From positions 53,340 to 117,339 of the forward strand of contig CAZXMO010000001.1 of NCBI GenBank assembly GCA_964641125.1: DNA of 64,000 bases, read 5' to 3'. The notes under the pieces were generated by a model that was not told the origin of the DNA, did not search any database, and saw only the letters and a program-made list of their open reading frames with translations. Position 1 is the first letter of the stretch. Each line of letters opens with the position of its first letter. Positions 57,435 to 64,000 of this stretch are shown here, in pieces. The position numbers and the translations under genes were made by a program. This stretch comes from JBKHAJ01 sp964641125 (GTDB lineage Bacteria; Spirochaetota; Spirochaetia; SPDA01; CAZSGZ01).

Positions 57435-57475
57435 ATCGGGCTCCTTGCGGATAGTTTATTAACAAAAGTTTATCC

Positions 57476-57504
57476 ATGATACGGGTTTACCGGGAAAGAA
57501 TCAA
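57476..57504 (-). promoter_or_regulatory. promoter of srkA
   Basis: On the minus strand TTGATT (57499-57504), 17 nt and TATCAT (57476-57481). The leader of about 35 nt holds AAGGAG (57441-57446), 6 nt before the ATC codon. Confidence 0.6.
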
Positions 57505-57515
57505 CGTAGCGCCGG

Positions 57516-57544
57516 TTTCAATTTATTACAAAATACGTTAGGGT
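57516..57544 (+). promoter_or_regulatory. possible promoter of the foldase gene
   Basis: TTTCAA (57516-57521), 17 nt and TAGGGT (57539-57544). The match is weak but the position fits, with a leader of about 20 nt before the ATG. Confidence 0.3.
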
Positions 57545-57570
57545 CGGTGAATATATATAAAGGAGTTTAT

Positions 57571-58536
57571 ATGAAATTACGATTAGTTCTTATATTGCTG
57601 ACCGTACCGGTCCTTTTTACTTTCGCAGGCGGAAAGAAGGAAGCCTCCCTCCCCGAGGATGCCGTGGCCTCGGTCAACGGTGTCCTCATATCCCGGGATA
57701 TCTACGACCTCGCCGCCGACCAGGAAAGGGGCCGGCCGCCCGCCGCCCCTGAATCGGAAGGCGAAGCCGAAAGCGAAGTGGAACTCGATTCCGAAATCAT
57801 CAAGGGTCTCGTCGACCAAGAGCTTCTCCTGCAGGAGAGCAAGCGCCGGGGGGTGGAGATTTCCCGGGAAGAAGTGGACGCGGAATTCGATGAGTTCGGG
57901 GCCCGCTTCCCCGACGAGGAGACCCTCCAGGCAAATATCGCCGAGATGGGATATACCGAAGAAACACTCAAGGGGCAGATCGAGAAGTATCTGTACATAA
58001 CCACCTTCGTAGAAGAAATGGTGACCCGGGAGATACCGGTTTCCGAAGAGGAGATCCGGACCTTCTACGATGAAAATCCCCAGCACTTTACCCAGCCGGA
58101 GCAGATACGGGCCAGTCATATCCTTCTTACCTTCGGCGAGGAGGCCGGCCGGACCCGGGAAGAGGCCGAGGAATTAGCCCGGTCGCTTATAGCCCGGCTC
58201 GAAGAAGGCGCTGACTTCGCCGAGCTCGCCGCAAACAATTCGGAAGGTCCGAGCGCGGAACGGGGCGGAGATTTAGGCCCCTTCGGAAGGGGGCAGATGG
58301 TGCAGGAATTCGAAGAGGTTGCCTTCGCCCTCGAGGCGGGGGAGATAAGCGGTATCGTGGAGACCAAGTTCGGACTTCATATCATCAAGGTCACCGATAA
58401 GACGGAAGAGCAGGTTGTTTCCCTGGATATGGTTTCGCCTACCATCGAATCTCACCTAAAACAGGTGGGCACTGCCGAAGCAATGGAAGAACTCTTAGCG
58501 AGCCTGCGGGAACAGGGTGATATCGTAACCCGATAA
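57571..58536 (+). CDS. exported parvulin-type peptidyl-prolyl isomerase (SurA/PrsA-like foldase)
   Basis: The 321-residue protein has a signal peptide ending FAGGKKE, a SurA-N-like helical domain (about 30-165), and one parvulin domain (about 180-275): QIRASHILLTFGE, LEEGADFAELAANNSEGPSAE, GDLGPFGRGQMVQEFEEVAFA, TKFGLHIIKV. It should help outer-membrane or periplasmic proteins fold. There is no lipobox cysteine. The start is ATG 57571 after AAAGGAG. An intrinsic terminator follows, so the gene stands alone. Confidence 0.92.
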   Translation: MKLRLVLILLTVPVLFTFAGGKKEASLPEDAVASVNGVLISRDIYDLAADQERGRPPAAPESEGEAESEVELDSEIIKGLVDQELLLQESKRRGVEISREEVDAEFDEFGARFPDEETLQANIAEMGYTEETLKGQIEKYLYITTFVEEMVTREIPVSEEEIRTFYDENPQHFTQPEQIRASHILLTFGEEAGRTREEAEELARSLIARLEEGADFAELAANNSEGPSAERGGDLGPFGRGQMVQEFEEVAFALEAGEISGIVETKFGLHIIKVTDKTEEQVVSLDMVSPTIESHLKQVGTAEAMEELLASLREQGDIVTR

Positions 58537-58561
58537 CCGCATGGGATGAGTTTCATTCAGA

Positions 58562-58597
58562 AAGCCGTCTGAGATCTTCTCTCGGACGGCTTCTTTA
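58562..58597 (+). terminator. intrinsic terminator of the foldase gene
   Basis: AAGCCGTC and GACGGCTT form a strong stem with the loop TGAGATCTTCTCTCG, followed by TTCTTTATT. It begins about 26 nt after the foldase stop codon. Confidence 0.75.
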
Positions 58598-58643
58598 TTG
58601 TATCGAATTGTCGATTAGCCCGGAAAATAGCTATATTTGATCC

Positions 58644-58820
58644 GGGGAGGGGCTCATCACAGTCGATCGGGACCGTTTCGGGGTCCCTCACATTGAGGCA
58701 AAATCCGCCGCGGAAATCTCCCGGGATTCCCCCGGAGGCCCCTCGAGTAATGGCTTTTCCCGGTGGTATACCTCGGACCTCGATCGCTGGAAGAAAGGGG
58801 AGTATAAGCGGCTGATCTGA
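58644..58820 (+). pseudogene. penicillin acylase gene relic (internal deletion)
   Basis: An open stretch of about 58 codons, without a start codon, reads LITVDRDRFGVPHIEAKSAAE and then, in frame, GGPSSNGFSRWYTSDLDRW plus KKGEYKRLI before a stop codon. The first part matches the beginning and the second part the very end of penicillin-acylase-type Ntn hydrolases, normally about 700-800 residues apart. The whole catalytic centre, including the nucleophile serine, is therefore missing. It is best read as the scar of a large in-frame deletion, with the 5' end also lost. Confidence 0.7.
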
Positions 58821-58984
58821 GAATTGTGGTCTTTTTCAAAATTTTCCTCCATCTCCCTATAAATGCGACACAAGTTACATGTTTTCCCTGGATTTTCCCT
58901 TGATAGGTGGTTATACTGTTACTGAATTACACTTTTTATACCAGTTGAGTGTAATTATTGTATAAATCGGGGGGAAATTCAGGT
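58821..58984. other. regulatory region before the TetR-efflux operon
   Basis: The stretch is AT-rich compared with its surroundings. It holds the inverted repeat listed separately. Possible -10 sequences are TATACT (near 58911) and TATAAA (58961-58966), but no -35 at the right distance is convincing. GGGGGGAAA precedes the TetR ATG. Confidence 0.4.
58925..58956. promoter_or_regulatory. 9-bp inverted repeat, candidate TetR operator
   Basis: AATTACACT (58925-58933) and AGTGTAATT (58948-58956) are exact inverted arms with a 14-nt spacer, 28 nt before the TetR ATG. This is the usual place for an autoregulatory operator. Confidence 0.55.
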
Positions 58985-59602
58985 ATGGAAACCGATACGG
59001 ACAGACGGATAATCGAAGGGGCCGGGACCCTCTTCTTTCGACAGGGTTTCTCCAAGGTAACCGTCGAAGAGATAGCCGAGCGTATAGGGATCACCAAGAA
59101 GACTATCTACAACCACTTTCCCAACAAGACCGCCCTTTTGGAGGAGGTCATCCGGAGCTCCGTCGGGACAATCATATCCACCATCGAGTCGATCGCCCGT
59201 GATCCGGAGCTCGAGTTCACCGAAAAGGTCAAGCGGATCGTCTCCTACGCCTTTCACGAGCTCTCTGGGGACAAGAAGAATCTCCTCGAAGACTTCGTCC
59301 GGTTCGCTCCTGAGATGAAGACCCGGGACATTCCCGATTTCAGGGAGATCCTAGTCGATATTATCCGCGTTCTCTTCGACGAGGGGTACGCCAAGGGCTT
59401 CGTCAAACAGGGGATTTCCCGGGAGATCCTCCCCTACATGTGTTTGAGCATCATCGAAGGTATGATCGTCCTCTACCGGCGGGAGGAGACCGACATCAAT
59501 CCGGGTCGGCTCTTGTACTACTCCATCGAAATCAGCTTCCGGGGGATTCTCACCGACGAGGGTATGAAGCTCATCACCGACGGCGAGGCGGTTCATGGAT
59601 AG
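58985..59602 (+). CDS. TetR-family transcriptional regulator
   Basis: The 205-residue protein has an N-terminal helix-turn-helix (VTVEEIAERIGITKKTIYNHF, residues about 25-46) typical of TetR. The C-terminal ligand domain is helical, with no known pocket signature. I start at ATG 58985; a TTG nine codons upstream has no ribosome site. Its last 8 nt overlap the membrane fusion protein gene, so it probably represses this efflux operon through the inverted repeat upstream. Confidence 0.92.
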   Translation: METDTDRRIIEGAGTLFFRQGFSKVTVEEIAERIGITKKTIYNHFPNKTALLEEVIRSSVGTIISTIESIARDPELEFTEKVKRIVSYAFHELSGDKKNLLEDFVRFAPEMKTRDIPDFREILVDIIRVLFDEGYAKGFVKQGISREILPYMCLSIIEGMIVLYRREETDINPGRLLYYSIEISFRGILTDEGMKLITDGEAVHG

Positions 59603-60737
59603 ACAAAGCATCGACGAACGGCGCAGCATAGAGAGGCGATCGGGCAGCCGCCGCAGGGAAGACCGCCGCAAAAAACCGTGGTTCGACCCGAAGTACCTCC
59701 TGCTCCTAGCGGCAATCGGGGGGATGATCCTCCTGTGGGTGCTCCGGGGGCAGGAGGAAGAGGCCGCCGCGGCGTCCATCAAGTCTCCGGTGAGGATCGT
59801 CCGTCCCGAGCACGGCACCCTGGAAAAGGTGTTGAGCCTGAACGGATACGTGGAGTCCCAGAGCATGGTGACGGTGCTGCCCAAGATATCGGGCACCCTC
59901 GAGAAGCTCACCGTCGATATAGGCGATACCGTTGCTCAGGGTCAGATTATAGGGGCCGTCGACAGTGAACCTTATGAGCTGAATGTCCGGCAAGCCGAGG
60001 CTGCCTACCTGGCGGCGAAATCCACCTTTGAGAGGACAAAACAGCTCTACGAGGCCCAGGCGACGAGCCGGCAGAACTACGACATGGCTAAGTCCCAGTT
60101 CGACGCCACCAGGTCCCAGTACGAACTCGCCCGGCTCAATTTTGGATACGCCGAGGTGACCGCGCCGGTGGACGGGGTGGTCCTGGTCAAGCACGCTGAC
60201 GTAGGCTCCCTGGTGGCTCCGCAGGTCCCTCTCATAACCCTCGGGGACTTGAACGATCTCCGCGTTACGGCGAAGATCCCGGAAAACCACTACGCCTTCT
60301 TCGCCGAAAAGGGAAGCGGCATGGAGGTGCGGGCCGAAGTACCCGCCTTAGGCGGCCGTGAGGTAGGCACCAGGGTCGAGGCGGTGGCCCCCTACATCTC
60401 CCCCGAATCGAAGACCTTCGAGACCATCTGTACCTTGAGCGGAGATACCGACTTCGTTCGCCCGGGGATGTATATCCGTCTGACCTTCGTTCTCGACGAG
60501 CGGCGGGACATCGATTTCCTGCCTAACGAGTGCTTAGTCGCGGGTAAATACCTCTGGTACGTGGACCCCGAGACGTGCGGGGCGAGGCGTTTCGAGTTCG
60601 AGCCCGAGTTCGGCAACGAGGAGTCGATACAGATAACCGGGGAATACCGCGGATACGGTTTTATCATCGAGGGGCAGCACTTCCTGAAGGAGGGACAAGT
60701 CTGCCGGGTCCTCAACGAGGGGGACTTCTGCCGATGA
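59595..60737 (+). CDS. RND efflux membrane fusion protein
   Basis: The 380-residue periplasmic adaptor has an arginine-rich cytoplasmic start (residues 8-27, DERRSIERRSGSRRREDRR), a membrane anchor (about 34-50), a lipoyl half-motif (VLPKISGTLEKLTVDIGDTV), a coiled-coil hairpin (about 130-180), the second lipoyl half (VTAPVDGVVLVKHADVGSLV) and a beta-barrel. It links the RND pump to an outer-membrane channel. Its stop codon overlaps the RND start (ATGA-type). Confidence 0.9.
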   Translation: MDRQSIDERRSIERRSGSRRREDRRKKPWFDPKYLLLLAAIGGMILLWVLRGQEEEAAAASIKSPVRIVRPEHGTLEKVLSLNGYVESQSMVTVLPKISGTLEKLTVDIGDTVAQGQIIGAVDSEPYELNVRQAEAAYLAAKSTFERTKQLYEAQATSRQNYDMAKSQFDATRSQYELARLNFGYAEVTAPVDGVVLVKHADVGSLVAPQVPLITLGDLNDLRVTAKIPENHYAFFAEKGSGMEVRAEVPALGGREVGTRVEAVAPYISPESKTFETICTLSGDTDFVRPGMYIRLTFVLDERRDIDFLPNECLVAGKYLWYVDPETCGARRFEFEPEFGNEESIQITGEYRGYGFIIEGQHFLKEGQVCRVLNEGDFCR

Positions 60738-63700
60738 GGCTCCGAATAGCCGACTTCGCCATCAACCACCCCGCGGTCATCTCCATCATCCTCATCGCGG
60801 TGGTGCTGTTCGGGTTCATATCCTTAAACAGTCTCAAGCAGGACATTTTCTCGGAGGTCTCCATGCCCTCGGTGGTGATCTTTACCGTTTACCCGGGGGT
60901 GGGGCCCAAAGACATCGAGCGGGAGGTGACCAACATCCTCGAAGACGAGCTCTCCACCCTCTCGGGGGTCAACAGCATGAACTCCACCTCCCGGGATTCT
61001 TCGTCGATTATCTCCCTCCAGTTCGACTGGAATACCGACATCGACGTCAAGCTCCCGGAGATCCGGGAAAAGATCAACAACGTGATGGCGGACCTCCCCG
61101 AGGGGATTGAGGGCCCCCCGACGATGCTCAAGATAAGCGTCGACCTCCTCCCCATCCTGAGTCTCGCCGTGGAGAGCGGGATGGACCGGGAGCGGCTGTC
61201 CGGGTTCGTGGAGGACCGGGTCATCCCCTCGATCGCCCGGGTTCCGGGGATCGCCTCCATCAACCTGCAGGGGGCGGTGACCATGATCGCCGACGTCCGG
61301 CTGGACCTCAACAAGGTAGAGGCCCGGGATATCTCCATCATCGAGGTCTACCAGGCCCTCCAGTACAACAACGTGAGCTTCCCCGCGGGGAGCGTGATCT
61401 ACCGGGATAGGGAGCTCAAGATGCGGACCCTCGGGGAGTTTAATTCCTTGAGCGAGATGGAGAACCTGGTAGTCGGCTTTCGGGACGGGAGCTACATCCA
61501 TTTAGGGGACATAGCCGATATCCGGATTACCCAGAAGGACGCCACCGTCTACCCGGTCTCCGACGGGCAGGACGCCATCGTCATCGACGTGATGAAGCAG
61601 CAGGGGGAGGACACCAACCGGATTATCGCGGATGTCAATGAGGTCTTGGACCAGATTACCCGGGACAACCGGGGGAACATCACCTTTACCGCCATAGCGG
61701 ATCAGAGCATCGACATCAAGAGAGCGATTAATTCGGTACGGAGCTCCGCGGTCTTAGGGGGAATCCTCGCGGTGATAATACTGTTCCTCTTTCTCCACAA
61801 TCTCCGCACCACATTGATCATCACCGTCTCCATCCCCCTGTGCGTGGTCTTTGCCTTCATCGCCCTAAGCCTCAGGGGGCAGTCTCTGAACATCATGACC
61901 CTCGGCGGGCTGACCGTCAGTATCGGGATGATCGTAGACAGCTCCATCGTGGTCCTCGAGAACATCTACAAGAACTTCCGTAAAAGCGGTGACGCGAAAG
62001 AAGCTGCTTCTCTAGGCACCGCGGAGGTAGGCGGGGCCATCATCGCCTCTACCTCGACTTCCTTGAGCGTTTTCGTTCCCATGCTCTTCGTAACCGGCTT
62101 CGCGGGATCGGTCCTTCGGGACGTGAGCTGGACCATCGTCTACGCCCTAGGCGCCTCGGTTTTCGTGGCGATTATCGTGGTCCCCTATCTCTCCGCCAGG
62201 CTGATCAAGAAGGAGCAGCTCGGACTTCCCGGATTCAGAAGGGTATCGGAGACTATCGAAAAACTCCTTTCCCGCCTGGAAATCTTCTACAAGCGGATAC
62301 TCCGCAAAGCGATCATGAACCGGATTTTTATCCTGGTCATGGCGGTGGTTATCCTCATCATAAGCATTCTCGCCTTCGACTTCGTGGGCTACGAGTTCAT
62401 TCCTCAAATCGATATGAACGAGGTGCAGATACGGGCGGAAACCCCGCCGGGATTCACCCTCGAAGAAACCAAGGCCAAGGTCCTCGAAATCGAGTCCCTC
62501 CTCCGTGAGCTCGTTCCGGAGATGGAAGAGGCACTCTTCTACGTCGGCCAGAGTGATTCCTTCGGCTTCGGAAAGTCGATGAACCAGGCTTTCTCCCGGA
62601 TGCGGCTGGTCAGTAACCGGGAGCGGGAGAGGGGCGTCTTAGAAATCATCGATATGCTCCAGCAAGAGATCCCCGCACAGATACCCGACGTCGACGCGAC
62701 CGTAGTCAACGGAGGGCTCGGGTCTTTTGCCGCGATGGCCACCGGGGGTGAGGGTTTCAAGATCGAAGTGTACGGAAACGACCTAGACGATGTGAGCACC
62801 GCCGCGCGGACGGTCTTGGGCATTATGGAGCAGGACCCCAACATCGGGAAAACCGAGATGAACCTGAGCTTTTCCCGGGAAGAGATCGTCTCCGACCTTG
62901 CCTTAGACTACATGGGGAACCTCGGGGTCACCCCCTACGAAGCGGCAATAACCTCGAGGATCATCTTCAACGGAATGGAAGCGGGGGAATACCGGGGGGA
63001 CGAACGCAGCTACGACATCCTCCTCCGCTCGACTGTAGCCGGGGGCAAGATCGACAGGGACGTCCTCAATACTATCGCGATCAAGTCCGGAAGCGGGACC
63101 TTCGTGAGCTTCGCCAACTTCACCGATCTTCGTGTCGAGCCCTCGGTTACCGAAATCCATCACGAGAACAAGATGAAATCGGTAGTGGTGACCGGCTACC
63201 TCCGCGATCCCGACGTCAGGGGAACCTCCGCGAGGGTTACGGGCAAAATAGAGGAGATGTCGCTGCCGGTAGGGGTGGACTGGCAGATAGTGGGAGGCAC
63301 TGCGGAGATGGTCGACAGCTTCCGGGCCCTCCTCATATCGCTCCTAGTCGCGGTTTTTCTGGTGTACATGGTGATGGTCATCCAATTCGAGCGGTTCACC
63401 CAGCCCTTGATTGTGATGGCCTCGATCCCCTTTACCTTGATCGGCGTGGTAGCAGGACTAATTATCTTCGGCTCCACCCTCTCAATCATAAGCTTCTTAG
63501 GGATTATTGCCCTGATGGGGGTCGTGGTGAACAACGCGATAGTACTCATCGACTACATCAACCTCCTCCGTGTCCGGGACAAGTTAGACCTGGTGCAGGC
63601 CATCCTCGCGGGATCGAGCTCCCGGCTCAAACCGATCTTGATGACCACCCTCACCACAATCCTCGGGATCCTCCCCATGGCCTTCGGCCTCGGAGAGGGA

Positions 63701-63877
63701 TCGGGAATATACTCCCCCCTCGGACAGACCATTGCCGGGGGGCTCATTACATCGACTTTGATTACCCTGTTTCTCATCCCTGTGCTCTACTACATTCTCG
63801 AATCGAGAAAACTCACATCGGCCGAACGAAAGAAGGCCGCCTCCAAGGAGGGTACCCTTTATGAAAAGCAAGAATAG
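60734..63877 (+). CDS. RND-family inner-membrane efflux transporter
   Basis: The 1047-residue pump has two repeats of six membrane helices with large periplasmic loops (about 35-335 and 555-860). It begins INHPAVISIILIAVVLFGFI. Helix 4 has GGLTVSIGMIVDSSIVVLENI-like sequence with one aspartate, as in HAE-type proton pumps. ATG 60734 overlaps the stop codon of the adaptor gene. The substrate is unknown. The frame remains open upstream, but the family N-terminus is at this ATG. Confidence 0.93.
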   Translation: MRLRIADFAINHPAVISIILIAVVLFGFISLNSLKQDIFSEVSMPSVVIFTVYPGVGPKDIEREVTNILEDELSTLSGVNSMNSTSRDSSSIISLQFDWNTDIDVKLPEIREKINNVMADLPEGIEGPPTMLKISVDLLPILSLAVESGMDRERLSGFVEDRVIPSIARVPGIASINLQGAVTMIADVRLDLNKVEARDISIIEVYQALQYNNVSFPAGSVIYRDRELKMRTLGEFNSLSEMENLVVGFRDGSYIHLGDIADIRITQKDATVYPVSDGQDAIVIDVMKQQGEDTNRIIADVNEVLDQITRDNRGNITFTAIADQSIDIKRAINSVRSSAVLGGILAVIILFLFLHNLRTTLIITVSIPLCVVFAFIALSLRGQSLNIMTLGGLTVSIGMIVDSSIVVLENIYKNFRKSGDAKEAASLGTAEVGGAIIASTSTSLSVFVPMLFVTGFAGSVLRDVSWTIVYALGASVFVAIIVVPYLSARLIKKEQLGLPGFRRVSETIEKLLSRLEIFYKRILRKAIMNRIFILVMAVVILIISILAFDFVGYEFIPQIDMNEVQIRAETPPGFTLEETKAKVLEIESLLRELVPEMEEALFYVGQSDSFGFGKSMNQAFSRMRLVSNRERERGVLEIIDMLQQEIPAQIPDVDATVVNGGLGSFAAMATGGEGFKIEVYGNDLDDVSTAARTVLGIMEQDPNIGKTEMNLSFSREEIVSDLALDYMGNLGVTPYEAAITSRIIFNGMEAGEYRGDERSYDILLRSTVAGGKIDRDVLNTIAIKSGSGTFVSFANFTDLRVEPSVTEIHHENKMKSVVVTGYLRDPDVRGTSARVTGKIEEMSLPVGVDWQIVGGTAEMVDSFRALLISLLVAVFLVYMVMVIQFERFTQPLIVMASIPFTLIGVVAGLIIFGSTLSIISFLGIIALMGVVVNNAIVLIDYINLLRVRDKLDLVQAILAGSSSRLKPILMTTLTTILGILPMAFGLGEGSGIYSPLGQTIAGGLITSTLITLFLIPVLYYILESRKLTSAERKKAASKEGTLYEKQE

Positions 63878-64000
63878 GTTCATGGGCCGGAACGGCCGTC
63901 TGTTATCCCCGGTTTCGGCCGCGCTACTCGCCGCCGTCCTGATTTCCCTGCTCACAGCCGGATGCTCGGTGGTCTTCACCGCATCGATAACCGGGAGCAC
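63861..64000 (+). CDS. lipoprotein, first part only (runs off window)
   Basis: ATG 63861 lies inside the end of the RND gene, 10 nt after AAGGAGG. The product begins MKSKNRFMGRNGRLLSPVS, then a hydrophobic stretch ending LLTAGCSVVF, a lipobox with Cys36. About 46 residues are visible, too few to name a family. As the fourth gene of an efflux operon it could be the outer-membrane factor or an accessory lipoprotein. Confidence 0.7.
   Translation, partial: MKSKNRFMGRNGRLLSPVSAALLAAVLISLLTAGCSVVFTASITGS

Noticed and set aside
1..64000. CRISPR arrays, insertion sequences, phage or integrase genes
   Set aside because: I found no regularly spaced repeats, no transposase or integrase motifs and no att-like direct repeats beside the tRNA. 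The ferritin-like gene and PASTA operon next to the tRNA look native.

Overview
The window looks like chromosomal DNA of a free-living, fairly GC-rich spirochaete (Spirochaetaceae-like). The best evidence is a P83/100-family protein at 51.5 kb, a family otherwise known from Borrelia and Treponema. Gene order supports this: cdaA-ybbR-acpS-DUF2225-truA-(udg)-priA (16.4-22.8 kb) and rpsT-HU-...-rho-rpmE (31.7-38.0 kb) resemble the Borrelia chromosome as I remember it. Bactofilins, RicT/YaaR, TRAP transport and two Lnt copies also fit. Nearly all the sequence is tightly packed housekeeping DNA. I see no CRISPR array, insertion sequence, prophage or rRNA.

Layout. 0-5 kb: a minus-strand operon with its own promoter encodes a GNAT-like protein, an acyltransferase (FabD type), a ketosynthase (FabF type), a ketoreductase (FabG type) and an HMG-CoA-synthase-like enzyme cut by the window edge. 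This is the most unusual pathway here and resembles part of a polyketide beta-branching cassette. 5-9.5 kb: DOMON protein, YigZ, acetolactate synthase (ilvBN) and a LUD protein. 9.5-16.4 kb: M16 protease, ferritin-like protein, tRNA-Gly(CCC), PASTA protein, fmt, def and a TrmJ-like methyltransferase. 16.4-23.7 kb: the folP-cdaA-ybbR-acpS-DUF2225-truA-udg-priA operon (folate, c-di-AMP, acyl-carrier-protein activation, tRNA modification and replication restart). 23.8-30 kb: an exported protein, then galK-surE-TPR-55 aa ORF-NHL/VWA protein-YkgJ. 30-38 kb: lnt1, rpmE, rho, pncC, bactofilin, a cyclase-tail-like small protein, a response regulator, lnt2, HU and rpsT. 38-46 kb: plsC, a 56-aa zinc-ribbon gene, ricT, yaaR, a second bactofilin, an M23 protein, tatD, dus and a LysM-G5-M23 protein. 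46-51 kb: a nitrilase-family amidase, nudC, a cluster of three broken genes, DUF72, PilZ and a glutaredoxin-FTR fusion. 51.5-58.5 kb: P83/100, the TRAP transporter dctPQM with a Usp protein, SrkA kinase and a parvulin foldase. 58.6-64 kb: a penicillin-acylase relic, then a TetR-MFP-RND-lipoprotein efflux operon that runs off the right edge.

The envelope theme is strong. Peptidoglycan hydrolases sit with cytoskeletal bactofilins, two Lnt copies mature lipoproteins, PlsC makes phospholipid, and TRAP and RND systems handle transport. Expression signals are readable: many sigma70-type promoters with 16-18 nt spacers can be found. Five genes (yigZ, folP, a LysM-M23 gene, nudC, DUF72) have ATG only 6-9 nt past a -10 box and no Shine-Dalgarno, so they are probably leaderless. 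The srkA homologue has no ATG/GTG/TTG that keeps its conserved N-terminus, but has a good promoter and Shine-Dalgarno in front of an ATC codon.

All functional calls come from reading motifs by eye. No database search, alignment program or folding program was run.
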